This document shows, piece after piece, positions 7,044 to 13,749 of a stretch of 13,749 nt of DNA. The notes below the pieces were generated by a model. That model had not been told where the DNA came from, searched no databases, and saw only the letters and a program-made list of their open reading frames with translations. Where the stretch lies: positions 1 to 13,749 of the forward strand of contig CABMDX010000378.1 in the NCBI GenBank assembly GCA_902385025.1, read 5' to 3'. Made by a program: the position numbers and the translations under genes. The DNA comes from an uncultured archaeon (GTDB taxonomy: Archaea; Halobacteriota; Methanosarcinia; Methanotrichales; Methanotrichaceae). The number at the start of each line of letters is the position of its first letter. Position 1 is the first letter of the stretch.

Positions 7044-7958
7044 ATGGCCATGAATGCGGAACGTTTCATAGAGGACGCAATCATTGAGATCAGGCGCGAG
7101 GTTCAAGGGCGCGCGATCATTGGGTTATCAGGGGGCGTGGACAGCTCTGTCTGTGCCGTGCTTGCCGAGCGCGCTCTGGGTGACCGGCTGGTTCCAGTTT
7201 ATGTGGACTCCGGGCTTATGAGGCAGTTTGAGTCGGATCGAATTGAGCAGCTTTTTAAGGGATTCGGACTGGTGCGCGTAAATGCCCATGAAAGGTTTCT
7301 CGATGCGCTCAAAGGTGTTACCGATCCCGAAAAGAAGAGGATGGTTGTGGGCGAGACATTCATCCGGGTCTTTGAAGAGGAGGCTCGCAAAATCGGCGGC
7401 GACTGTCTTATGCAGGGCACTATCTACCCGGACAGGATAGAGTCGGAAGGTGGAATAAAGGCTCATCACAACGTGGGCGGGCTGCCCCAGTGCATGGAGT
7501 TTAAAAGCATTGTCGAGCCTCTGCGCGATCTGTACAAGGATGAAGTGCGCGAGGTTGCCAGAGCCCTCGGCCTTCCCCAGGAGATCAGCGAGAGGATGCC
7601 ATATCCCGGGCCGGGATTGGCAGTTAGGATTGTGGGCGAGGTCACTCGCGAAAAGCTGGATGTTGTGCGAAAAGCCAATGCCATTGTAGAGGAAGAGGTA
7701 ATGCAATTTTCTCCCTGGCAGGCCTTTGCTGCGATTCTTGGAATGGCCACCGGTGTCAAAGGCGACAACAGGGTCTATGGCTGGGTTATAGCCGTGCGAT
7801 CCGTGACCTCTCGCGATGCCATGACGGCAGATGTGATGGAACTGCCCTGGGAAGTCTTAAGGCGTATCTCCAGCCGCATCACTGGCGAAATTCCAACCGT
7901 GGCCAGAGTGGTCTATGATCTTACGCCCAAACCGCCAGGGACAATTGAATTCGAGTAA
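7044..7958 (+). CDS. guaAb: GMP synthase (glutamine-hydrolysing) subunit B, ATP-pyrophosphatase
   Basis: This subunit adenylates XMP with ATP and replaces the AMP with ammonia to give GMP, the last step of guanine nucleotide synthesis in the cytoplasm. The ammonia comes from the separate glutaminase subunit GuaAa, which is not in the window; the split form is typical of archaea. The 304 residues show the PP-loop [10 protein letters not shown] (27-36), QGTIYPD (124-130), HHNVGGLP (141-148), [10 protein letters not shown] (186-195) with the dimerisation domain after it, and the conserved C-terminus [20 protein letters not shown] 7044 is used; ATG 7050 is equally compatible. No Shine-Dalgarno lies at the right distance, and the nearest (AGAGGT, 6998-7003) is 40 bases upstream. 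It is convergent with mptD. Confidence 0.96.
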   Translation: MAMNAERFIEDAIIEIRREVQGRAIIGLSGGVDSSVCAVLAERALGDRLVPVYVDSGLMRQFESDRIEQLFKGFGLVRVNAHERFLDALKGVTDPEKKRMVVGETFIRVFEEEARKIGGDCLMQGTIYPDRIESEGGIKAHHNVGGLPQCMEFKSIVEPLRDLYKDEVREVARALGLPQEISERMPYPGPGLAVRIVGEVTREKLDVVRKANAIVEEEVMQFSPWQAFAAILGMATGVKGDNRVYGWVIAVRSVTSRDAMTADVMELPWEVLRRISSRITGEIPTVARVVYDLTPKPPGTIEFE

Positions 7959-7978
7959 ATCAAAAATTATTCAGACAG

Positions 7979-8014
7979 CAGAGATGGTTTTTGCAGAGGC
8001 AGTTTTTGTCTCTG
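7979..8014 (+). terminator. Terminator candidate after guaAb
   Basis: CAGAGA (7979-7984) pairs with TCTCTG (8009-8014), and two T5 tracts (7988-7992 and 8003-8007) lie within the loop. The T-tracts alone would suffice for archaeal termination before the convergent operon. Confidence 0.5.
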
Positions 8015-8034
8015 TCACAATTCTTTAAAACAAC

Positions 8035-8040
8035 AAAAAA
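8035..8040 (-). terminator. Oligo-T terminator candidate for the artA-asd-pssA-mptD operon
   Basis: Six A residues on the plus strand read as T6 on the minus strand, starting 10 bases after the mptD stop. This suits an end of the minus-strand operon. Confidence 0.5.
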
Positions 8041-8050
8041 GCCATATTCC

Positions 8051-8377
8051 CTAAATCAGGTCCATGAGCGGATAGCTTTTCTCCTTATCATACTCCAGCC
8101 TTGCGCGAATGATCTCGCCTTCATAATCTATTTCAACCTCGGCACTTATCATACGCCCTTCCAGCTCGCCATATCCAAAGACATTTTCTTTGAGCATCTG
8201 CCGGTTTATTCTCACCTTTACTTCTTTGACATAAGGCTGCAAAGAGATGCTCTTTTGCATGGCCTCCTCAAGGCTTGATGCGGTTCCGATGCTGACTGGA
8301 GACCCTACAAACTGATGATAGAGCGCTCCCAGCTTTATGCCGGCCTCGAAGGCGGCTATTTCTCTTTTCGTAGGCAT
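8051..8377 (-). CDS. mptD: Archaeal dihydroneopterin aldolase (MptD family)
   Basis: MptD cleaves 7,8-dihydroneopterin to 6-hydroxymethyl-7,8-dihydropterin and glycolaldehyde, an early step in making tetrahydromethanopterin, the C1 carrier of methanogenesis. The 108-residue product matches the short archaeal family that is unrelated to bacterial FolB. It has the signature FEAGIKLGALYHQFVGSPVS (10-29, with E11, K15 and H21), a middle part ending in KVRINR, and a C-terminal EYDKEKSYPLM (95-105). It is the last gene of the minus-strand operon, and its start lies 22 bases inside pssA. A strong SD, GGTGGTGAT, sits three bases before the ATG. Co-translation with lipid genes is not functionally obvious. 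Confidence 0.88.
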   Translation of the reverse strand: MPTKREIAAFEAGIKLGALYHQFVGSPVSIGTASSLEEAMQKSISLQPYVKEVKVRINRQMLKENVFGYGELEGRMISAEVEIDYEGEIIRARLEYDKEKSYPLMDLI

Positions 8378-9027
8378 GAAATCACCACCGGACTGATCAG
8401 ATAAATCAATATGATTGCTGCCAGAAGAGCCGCGGCAAGTGGCAAGTCATTCTTTTGCCAAAAAAGAATTAAAGCTGCAAGAAGCGCCAGCCCCAGCAAA
8501 CCATAGACTCTTGCATCTCTCAATTTAGGGTAGGAAATGCTGCTTACCATGAGCAGAGCCAGAATTGGCATCAATAGGACTGTGAAGTACGAACTATCGA
8601 GGAATACACTGGCAGAGAGTGCAATGCCGGCGGCAGGCACCGGAAGCCCTTCAAAGAAATTGTCCCCTCTGTCTGCTATATTGAATCTGGCCAGGCGCAG
8701 AGCTGCACAGGCCAAATAAAAAATGGCTGCGGGCCAGGCCAGAATGGATAGATTGAATGCCAATACTGCAATTAATGACGGGGCTGCTCCAAAGGAGATC
8801 AGGTCCGCCAGCGAGTCTAGACTTGCTCCCAGGGGGCTCGAACCCAATTTTCTGGCAAAAAAACCATCCAGTCCGTCAGCAGCCGCGGCCAGAAGCACAA
8901 AGAGCACAGCGAGCTCCAAAGAGGCATGACCCCTCTGCTGCGCTGCCAGGAGCATGGCGCACAGCCCCAATGCGGCATTCAGGAGCGTGAAGTAATCCGC
9001 CGGACGCATAACCCGCAGGACGTTCAT
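8356..9027 (-). CDS. pssA: Archaetidylserine synthase (CDP-alcohol phosphatidyltransferase)
   Basis: This membrane enzyme transfers L-serine onto CDP-archaeol to form archaetidylserine. The 223-residue product carries the complete CDP-alcohol phosphotransferase signature at 51-75: D51, D54, G55, A58, R59, G67, D71 and D75 (DGLDGFFAR, then LGASLDSLAD). These residues bind metal and the CDP group. About six to eight hydrophobic segments surround it. Serine specificity is inferred from overall PssA-like features (NxxxGLCAMLLA at the N-terminus, ARFNIADRGDNFFEGLPVPAAG at mid-length) and from the adjoining decarboxylase. The ATG overlaps the asd stop in an ATGA, with a TGAGG SD-like run upstream, so translational coupling is likely. 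Confidence 0.93.
   Translation of the reverse strand: MNVLRVMRPADYFTLLNAALGLCAMLLAAQQRGHASLELAVLFVLLAAAADGLDGFFARKLGSSPLGASLDSLADLISFGAAPSLIAVLAFNLSILAWPAAIFYLACAALRLARFNIADRGDNFFEGLPVPAAGIALSASVFLDSSYFTVLLMPILALLMVSSISYPKLRDARVYGLLGLALLAALILFWQKNDLPLAAALLAAIILIYLISPVVISCLRKEK
8381..8389 (-). promoter_or_regulatory. Strong Shine-Dalgarno of mptD
   Basis: On the minus strand GGTGGTGAT lies three bases before the ATG at 8377 and matches the GGTGAT core complementary to archaeal 16S rRNA. It sits within the pssA coding sequence and fixes the mptD start. Confidence 0.75.
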
Positions 9028-9611
9028 CTGCGCCTCACAGCAATGACAGTCTCTCCGGCCCGGACTTTATCGCCCAAAAGCACTTGCAAGCTATAACTTC
9101 TGGGAATTGTTACCTCCACACGGGAACCAAAGCGGATCATGCCTATTCGCTCACCTCGCACTACCCTATCACCGGGGCGAACATAGCAAATAATCTCCCG
9201 CACAATGGTTCCGGTTATTTGGCGAATCTCTACATTCCCATCATCGGTCTTTAGCGTAATTCTGTTCTGCTGATTGCTGCTCGCCTGGCACAAAAAAGCA
9301 GGAAGATGCCCTCCTTTTTTGTATTCGGTCTTTTGTACCGTCCCGTCCATAGGAGCGCGGTTTACATGCACATCAGACGGTCCCATGAAAACCACGACCA
9401 ACCCTTCAGAAGCCTGAATGACCCTTCCGTCCGCGGGCGAAACCATGCCCTCGCCATGAGGCAATCGATCCGGGTCACGGTGAAAGAAGAGCATAAAGAA
9501 AAAGCCCACTAATGCGATAGCGGATATGTACCAGCTTCCTGCTGCCGCCAGAACCGCAGTCAAAAAGAATGGCACTGAGATCCAGGCATAGGAATTCCTC
9601 GCGAGCTTCAT
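9024..9611 (-). CDS. asd: Archaetidylserine decarboxylase proenzyme
   Basis: The enzyme decarboxylates archaetidylserine to archaetidylethanolamine using a pyruvoyl group formed by self-cleavage. The 195-residue product belongs to the short phosphatidylserine decarboxylase type. Two N-terminal hydrophobic stretches (about 10-25 and 27-43) anchor it to the membrane. The likely self-processing triad is visible: D61 in SPADGRV, H82 in DVHVNRAP and S163 in RFGSRVEV, with cleavage expected between G162 and S163. The gene overlaps artA by four bases upstream and pssA by four bases downstream. A GGGAG run lies 12 bases before its ATG. Confidence 0.93.
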   Translation of the reverse strand: MKLARNSYAWISVPFFLTAVLAAAGSWYISAIALVGFFFMLFFHRDPDRLPHGEGMVSPADGRVIQASEGLVVVFMGPSDVHVNRAPMDGTVQKTEYKKGGHLPAFLCQASSNQQNRITLKTDDGNVEIRQITGTIVREIICYVRPGDRVVRGERIGMIRFGSRVEVTIPRSYSLQVLLGDKVRAGETVIAVRRR

Positions 9612-10420
9612 GCTGCTTCTCCCTTCTTGGGTCTGATCTCATCTGCCAGCTCATCGATGAGCATCAAAAGCTCAGGCAAGAGAAGAAATATCAGATAAGA
9701 GATCGCAAGGAGTGCTATCGTCGAGCCGACCTTTGCAATTATATTGTGTGCAATATTGAAGCTGTCACTTCCAAACCAGCTCCAGCCATATGCCATGAGC
9801 ACAAAGCCATTCCTAACGATGTTCAAGAGATAGATGGATATCGTCGAGGCAGCCAGAGCCACAAGCTTTCGGCTAGGCGGCGCCTTCACAGAAAGTATGA
9901 CTCCGGCAAACAGAGCTATGCTTTCAATTGCAGTGCAGGCTAAGATGATCTCCACTGATTTGCCGTTCAGGACCATAATATTCCAGCTCTTCAGCATCAC
10001 GGGAACAGAGAAGAGTTGAAGCGACCCGGCAGTTATGCTGGTTGTCAATGCAATAAGCGAGGACTGCAGCGGCTCGATCATGGCGAATGGAAAATAGATA
10101 ATTCCGCAGGTTGCGGCTGCCAGGCTCGCCCAGGAGCAGGCCTCTGAAGAATTGCCCACTCGAAGCAGAGTCCAGGCCATGTAGAGGCAAAGAAGGCCCG
10201 CAGCAATAACCAGAGCTACATTGAAGTAATCCTCTAATGCCATGTAATGCCAGGGCTGGCTCAGCCAGAAGAACCCAAAGAACGCCCATCCAGGCACTGC
10301 GAGCAGGCTTTTGCCCGTCAATGCCGACGCCAATAGTAATATTAGGCCAATCCATAGAGAATAAGAAATAAGCCAGTCCGGCGTCATCTCATCTAGAAAT
10401 ACCACAGGTTTATTTAGCAT
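9608..10420 (-). CDS. artA: Archaeosortase, probably ArtA type (membrane transpeptidase-like protease)
   Basis: Archaeosortases recognise C-terminal sorting signals on exported proteins, cleave them and enable attachment to a lipid. The 270-residue product is a polytopic membrane protein with about seven or eight hydrophobic segments. It shows the exosortase/archaeosortase motifs in order: catalytic Cys162 in ACTAIES, Arg203 in LNIVRNGF and a candidate third residue His225 in FNIAHN. The tail (253-270) is charged and cytoplasmic-looking. I choose ArtA (PGF-CTERM-specific) over other archaeosortases because asd and pssA follow directly, and in Haloferax volcanii ArtA, PssA and the decarboxylase act together in lipid anchoring; subtype by sequence alone is uncertain. 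The ATG at 10420 is preceded by GGTAGATA on the minus strand. It is the first gene of the operon. Confidence 0.85.
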   Translation of the reverse strand: MLNKPVVFLDEMTPDWLISYSLWIGLILLLASALTGKSLLAVPGWAFFGFFWLSQPWHYMALEDYFNVALVIAAGLLCLYMAWTLLRVGNSSEACSWASLAAATCGIIYFPFAMIEPLQSSLIALTTSITAGSLQLFSVPVMLKSWNIMVLNGKSVEIILACTAIESIALFAGVILSVKAPPSRKLVALAASTISIYLLNIVRNGFVLMAYGWSWFGSDSFNIAHNIIAKVGSTIALLAISYLIFLLLPELLMLIDELADEIRPKKGEAA

Positions 10421-10504
10421 TATCTACCTATGGGCAACAAAATGGTTTTTAGGAAGGCCTTTTGGGACAAGTTCGCCGCATGGAACGCATGGGTAAGGTT
10501 GATT
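10421..10504. promoter_or_regulatory. Divergent intergenic region between artA and the subtilase gene
   Basis: These 84 bases must carry the promoter of the artA operon and, if the subtilase starts at 10505, that gene's promoter too. I see an artA SD-like GGTAGATA (minus strand, 10421-10428) and a subtilase SD-like GGTTGAT (10497-10503). No TATA box is convincing in either direction, so the promoters may overlap the coding starts. Confidence 0.4.
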
Positions 10505-13500
10505 ATGCCTAAGAAAGATTTGATAATTATTTCTGCTGTATTCCTCATTTTGATGGCCGGCATTTTAGCGTGGCCTGCCTTTGCCAGCCAGAAGATCGAT
10601 TCCGCGCTATCAGAGCGTCTTGCCGGAGAGGATAGCGAGAAAATTCCGATAATTGTCATGCTCAAGAGCGATGAGAATCTGGATTTGTCGAGTCTTAATG
10701 TCAAATATAGATATCATATCATTCCGGGCATTGCCGCAGAGGCCTCAAGCCGTACCATAGAACATTTGGCTGGCAGCGAGAGCGTTCAGGCAATTTACCT
10801 GGATGAATCTGCCCAAATATTCTCTCCCATCGAGAGCACACCTTCGGATAATTCATCTCAAGGCAGCTCATATTCGAGCAGCTACATTCCTCCCTTCCAG
10901 CTCATAAATGCCGATAAGCTCTGGGTGAAGGGGATTGACGGCAGAGGAGTAAATGTCGCAGTAATCGATTCCGGGATAGATAAGAACCACCCGGACCTCA
11001 TAGGCAAAGTGGTGGCAGAAAAGAACTTCGTGGCGGATGAGATCACGGCAGATGATCTCCTGGGTCACGGGACAATGGTCGCAGGGATCATCGCCGGCTC
11101 GGGCGCGGCATCTGGCGGCAAATACAAAGGAATTGCGCCAGGTGCAAACCTGCTCAGTGTCAAGGTCATCAACAGCAAAGGAGATGGCAAGGTCTCGGAT
11201 ATAATCGCCGGAATTGAATGGGCGATTTACAATGGCGCCGATGTCCTGAGTCTGAGCCTGGGTGGCATAAATCTGGGTGAGACAAACCCACCCATTACAA
11301 TGGCTGCCGATAATGCTGCTGCGGCCGGAGTCGTGGTCTGCGTGGCTGCAGGCAATCGCAATAGTACAGAGGCCGGGGGGCAGGTGGCCACAAGCTCCCA
11401 ACTGGGCGGCGCAAAGGAGCCCGTTGATTTATCTCAACTTGGCAATTCCAAAAAGAAGGATGTTTTGCTGCTCCTTGTTCCAATAGTCCTTGCCCTGCCG
11501 CCCGGGCTGATCGACTCTCCAGGGGATGGAGTGAAGGTCATAACTCTCGGTGCCTCTGATATGCAGGGGCATGTGGCAAGCTTCTCGGGCTCCGGGCCCA
11601 CAAGGGATGACAGAATCAAGCCGGATGCCGTCTCTCCGGGCGTGGATGTCGTCTCCACAGTGCCGACGGGCCTTGCCAAGCTTGATTATATCGATATTTA
11701 CTATGCACGTCAATCGGGCACCAGCCTCTCTACGCCTGTTGCTGCAGGCCTTGCAGCTCTGCTTATGCAGGCTGATCGGAACCTTACACCAGCCGGTGTG
11801 AAGGCCATCATGACCAATGGCGCGAGAAAGCTCAACAACACCCTGGGAGAGCAATATGAAGAGTATTACCAGGGTGCCGGCCTTCTGGACGCACTGCATT
11901 CCTACCAGCTTCTCTTGAAAAACGAGACCATAGGAACTATCCCTGATCAGTGGATTGCAGGCCGATGGGCCTATCTGCCGGCCGGAAAGGGAGTATACGT
12001 CGGCCTTGATACCGGCGCTGACCGGCCCCAAAAGAAGCTCTATGCCCTGGCTCCGGGAGATGAAGATTGGAATACTCGCTTCGTCTTCTTTAGTGATGGG
12101 AAGATAAAGAATTTGCAAACTTCAGTCACAGGAAAGGTCTCGAACTGGATCAGGCTTCAGGAGCTGCCAAGCGAGGTCGGGGCCAATGATCAGAAGGTTT
12201 TTGCCGCATCGCTGACGGTGCCCGAAGACACTCCAGCCGGAACCTATAATGGGACGCTGGAGCTTTCTGCAGATGGGAAAAAAGCCCTCAGCATACCGGT
12301 CAGTGCAACCGTTGCCGAGCTCCTCAATATATCCGGGGGAATCGGTAAGAGTGACGGCTCTCTAATCGGAAATGATTGGGATTATTATTATCTGGACATA
12401 AATCCTGGAACAGGCAGCTTTGAGGCATCCCTTGACTGGCAGCAGAATGCTAGCCTGGATCTGTTCATGCTCTCTCCCACCAGCGAATATTATTCGGCAA
12501 AAGAGAGCGGTCAGGAAGAGACGATAAGCATTGTCAGTCCGTCATCAGGGAGGTGGCTCGTGGCCGTGCGCTGCGAGAACTCGTCTTTAGCTGTAAGCTA
12601 TAATCTGTTTGTGCAAAGGTCTCAAATTGATACAAATCCCAAGAGATGGAATGTATTGGAAGCGAAGCCCGGCACAAGCTCCGAAATGCGGTTTGAGCTC
12701 AAAAACATGGGCCTGCCAATGCATAACCTCAGCTATGCAGGCGTAATTGAGAACATGAGTTCAGAGGATATCTCAGGCACTGTAGAATATAAGCAGACCT
12801 GGGAAAAAGACATACTCGTCTCCGAAAGCACCAGACGCATCTCTGCCAGTCTGAAAAGCAGGGATATGAGCAACTCCAGCGAGCTGTTGCTTGTCTTTGA
12901 AAATCCTGATGGAGATCCCGTTGATGCAAATCTGGGCAAAGGGGATCTGGGGCCTCTGGAGGTTTCCAGTCCAATGAAAGGAACCTGGAAGGTGAAGGTC
13001 TACGGAAACGAAGTTCCAGATGCAGGCCAGTCGTTTGACGTGCTTCTCAAGCAATATGCTGATGACTCCTGGACCTGGATAAATACAAAAGGCCCCAGCG
13101 AGATCGAGAGCGGCGCAAATGGATCAATCGATGCAAACCTTACCATTCCAGGGACCACATCCCTCTCCAGAGAGGATGGATTCATAAAGATCTCAGCAGA
13201 CAATCAGAGCTTTGAGATTCCTGTGAGCGTGAGCATTTCCGGCAGCAAACTGCAGGGATTGACAGGGGAAGAAGATATCGATCGCGACAAAGACGGGCAC
13301 TTTGAAAGCCTTATCTTGAATTTCGGGGTTAATGTCACAGCCCCGGGAGACTTCAGGCTGGAAGGAGTACTTAGCGACTGCCGTGGAAGCATGATTGAGC
13401 TCCTGGACAAATCCTTCCGGCTGATGGAAAGCAAGAGCATAAACGTCAGCATCAATGGAAACGATATCTGGCTAAAAGGAAAGTGCGGGCCGATGAAGAT

Positions 13501-13749
13501 CCAAAATCTAATTCTATATGACAAAAATGGAAACTTCATTGACAGGTATGAATCTGATATAATTATCGACAAAGATCCCAAGCAGTTCCAGCCGCCTGCT
13601 GCCTATTTCACAGGCGAATATCTCAACAAAACCACGCAAAGCAGTATTGCTGTAGGTGTCAATATATCTGTGATCGTGCCCGGTAACTATCAGCTCTCCG
13701 GAACCCTGGTTGATGAACAGGGAGACGTTCTTGGAGAGACGAGCGTTCA
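10505..13749 (+). CDS. Secreted subtilisin-like serine protease (S8) with large C-terminal region, 3' end outside window
   Basis: At least 1081 residues are encoded, with no stop before the window edge. From ATG 10505 there is a signal peptide (hydrophobic 6-26, likely cut after AFA at 27), an I9-type propeptide (about 30-105), and a catalytic domain with D155 (VIDSG), H188 (GHGT), oxyanion N284 (AAGN) and S407 (GTSLSTP). A Gly-poor insertion with a hydrophobic run follows N284. The C-terminal part includes a PPC-like beta domain (about 615-705), several likely beta-sandwich regions, a DxDxDG calcium-type motif (D926/D928/D930) and two related segments near 935-965 and 1045-1078. Many N-x-S/T sequons suit an extracellular glycoprotein. 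In-frame ATGs at 10430 and 10442 exist, but 10505 gives a normal signal peptide and has GGTTGAT before it. It is divergent from artA. Confidence 0.93.
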   Translation, partial: MPKKDLIIISAVFLILMAGILAWPAFASQKIDSALSERLAGEDSEKIPIIVMLKSDENLDLSSLNVKYRYHIIPGIAAEASSRTIEHLAGSESVQAIYLDESAQIFSPIESTPSDNSSQGSSYSSSYIPPFQLINADKLWVKGIDGRGVNVAVIDSGIDKNHPDLIGKVVAEKNFVADEITADDLLGHGTMVAGIIAGSGAASGGKYKGIAPGANLLSVKVINSKGDGKVSDIIAGIEWAIYNGADVLSLSLGGINLGETNPPITMAADNAAAAGVVVCVAAGNRNSTEAGGQVATSSQLGGAKEPVDLSQLGNSKKKDVLLLLVPIVLALPPGLIDSPGDGVKVITLGASDMQGHVASFSGSGPTRDDRIKPDAVSPGVDVVSTVPTGLAKLDYIDIYYARQSGTSLSTPVAAGLAALLMQADRNLTPAGVKAIMTNGARKLNNTLGEQYEEYYQGAGLLDALHSYQLLLKNETIGTIPDQWIAGRWAYLPAGKGVYVGLDTGADRPQKKLYALAPGDEDWNTRFVFFSDGKIKNLQTSVTGKVSNWIRLQELPSEVGANDQKVFAASLTVPEDTPAGTYNGTLELSADGKKALSIPVSATVAELLNISGGIGKSDGSLIGNDWDYYYLDINPGTGSFEASLDWQQNASLDLFMLSPTSEYYSAKESGQEETISIVSPSSGRWLVAVRCENSSLAVSYNLFVQRSQIDTNPKRWNVLEAKPGTSSEMRFELKNMGLPMHNLSYAGVIENMSSEDISGTVEYKQTWEKDILVSESTRRISASLKSRDMSNSSELLLVFENPDGDPVDANLGKGDLGPLEVSSPMKGTWKVKVYGNEVPDAGQSFDVLLKQYADDSWTWINTKGPSEIESGANGSIDANLTIPGTTSLSREDGFIKISADNQSFEIPVSVSISGSKLQGLTGEEDIDRDKDGHFESLILNFGVNVTAPGDFRLEGVLSDCRGSMIELLDKSFRLMESKSINVSINGNDIWLKGKCGPMKIQNLILYDKNGNFIDRYESDIIIDKDPKQFQPPAAYFTGEYLNKTTQSSIAVGVNISVIVPGNYQLSGTLVDEQGDVLGETSV

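Noticed and set aside
9569..9943. 124-codon plus-strand open frame opposite artA and asd
   Set aside because: It is antisense to two well-supported genes and crosses their junction. The translation is low in hydrophobic structure and unlike any family.
10430..10504. Upstream in-frame ATGs (10430, 10442) for the subtilase
   Set aside because: They would place about 20-25 extra residues, including several aromatic and charged ones, ahead of an already standard signal peptide. ATG 10505 has a closer SD-like GGTTGAT.
11429..12118. 229-codon minus-strand open frame in the subtilase gene
   Set aside because: It is antisense to the region encoding the catalytic serine, with no recognisable domain.
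1..13749. tRNA genes, CRISPR arrays, insertion sequences or phage genes
   Set aside because: Reading both strands I found no cloverleaf-like segments, regularly spaced repeats, transposase motifs or phage structural genes.

Overview
The window looks like chromosomal DNA of a mesophilic methanogenic euryarchaeon. The clearest indications are a tetrahydromethanopterin biosynthesis gene (mptD), archaeal-type polar lipid genes, an archaeosortase, a stand-alone GMP synthase ATP-pyrophosphatase subunit (fused to the glutaminase in bacteria) and GGTGAT-type ribosome binding sites. Bacterial-type uvrB and a hybrid histidine kinase fit a mesophilic methanogen of the Methanosarcinales/Methanotrichales. 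Methanothrix (Methanosaeta) is my best guess from overall style, but it is inference only.

Layout. Positions 1-98 may hold the end of an upstream gene. On the plus strand follow uvrB (152-2098, nucleotide excision repair), a soluble PAS-PAS-PAS hybrid histidine kinase with a C-terminal receiver domain (2259-4889), a 341-base gap with a perfect 11-bp inverted repeat, a secreted protein with a DUF11-like domain (5231-6781), a structured GC-rich gap, and guaAb (7044-7958). A short convergent gap with T-tracts on both strands separates guaAb from a minus-strand operon that reads right to left: artA (archaeosortase), asd (archaetidylserine decarboxylase), pssA (archaetidylserine synthase) and mptD (dihydroneopterin aldolase), packed with 4-, 4- and 22-base overlaps. 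Divergent from artA, across 84 bases, begins a large secreted subtilisin-like protease (10505 to beyond the window end). It has an I9-type propeptide, a complete Asp/His/Ser triad and several C-terminal beta-sandwich-like regions.

How they fit. PssA and Asd make archaetidylserine and then archaetidylethanolamine. ArtA cleaves C-terminal sorting signals of surface proteins, which then become lipid-anchored. Their co-translation with overlapping stops and starts suggests one envelope-protein lipid-anchoring module. The divergent secreted protease is a candidate client or partner, but its C-terminus lies outside the window, so this cannot be tested here. mptD at the operon end belongs to a different pathway and probably just shares transcription. 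I see no tRNA, rRNA, CRISPR array, insertion sequence or prophage.
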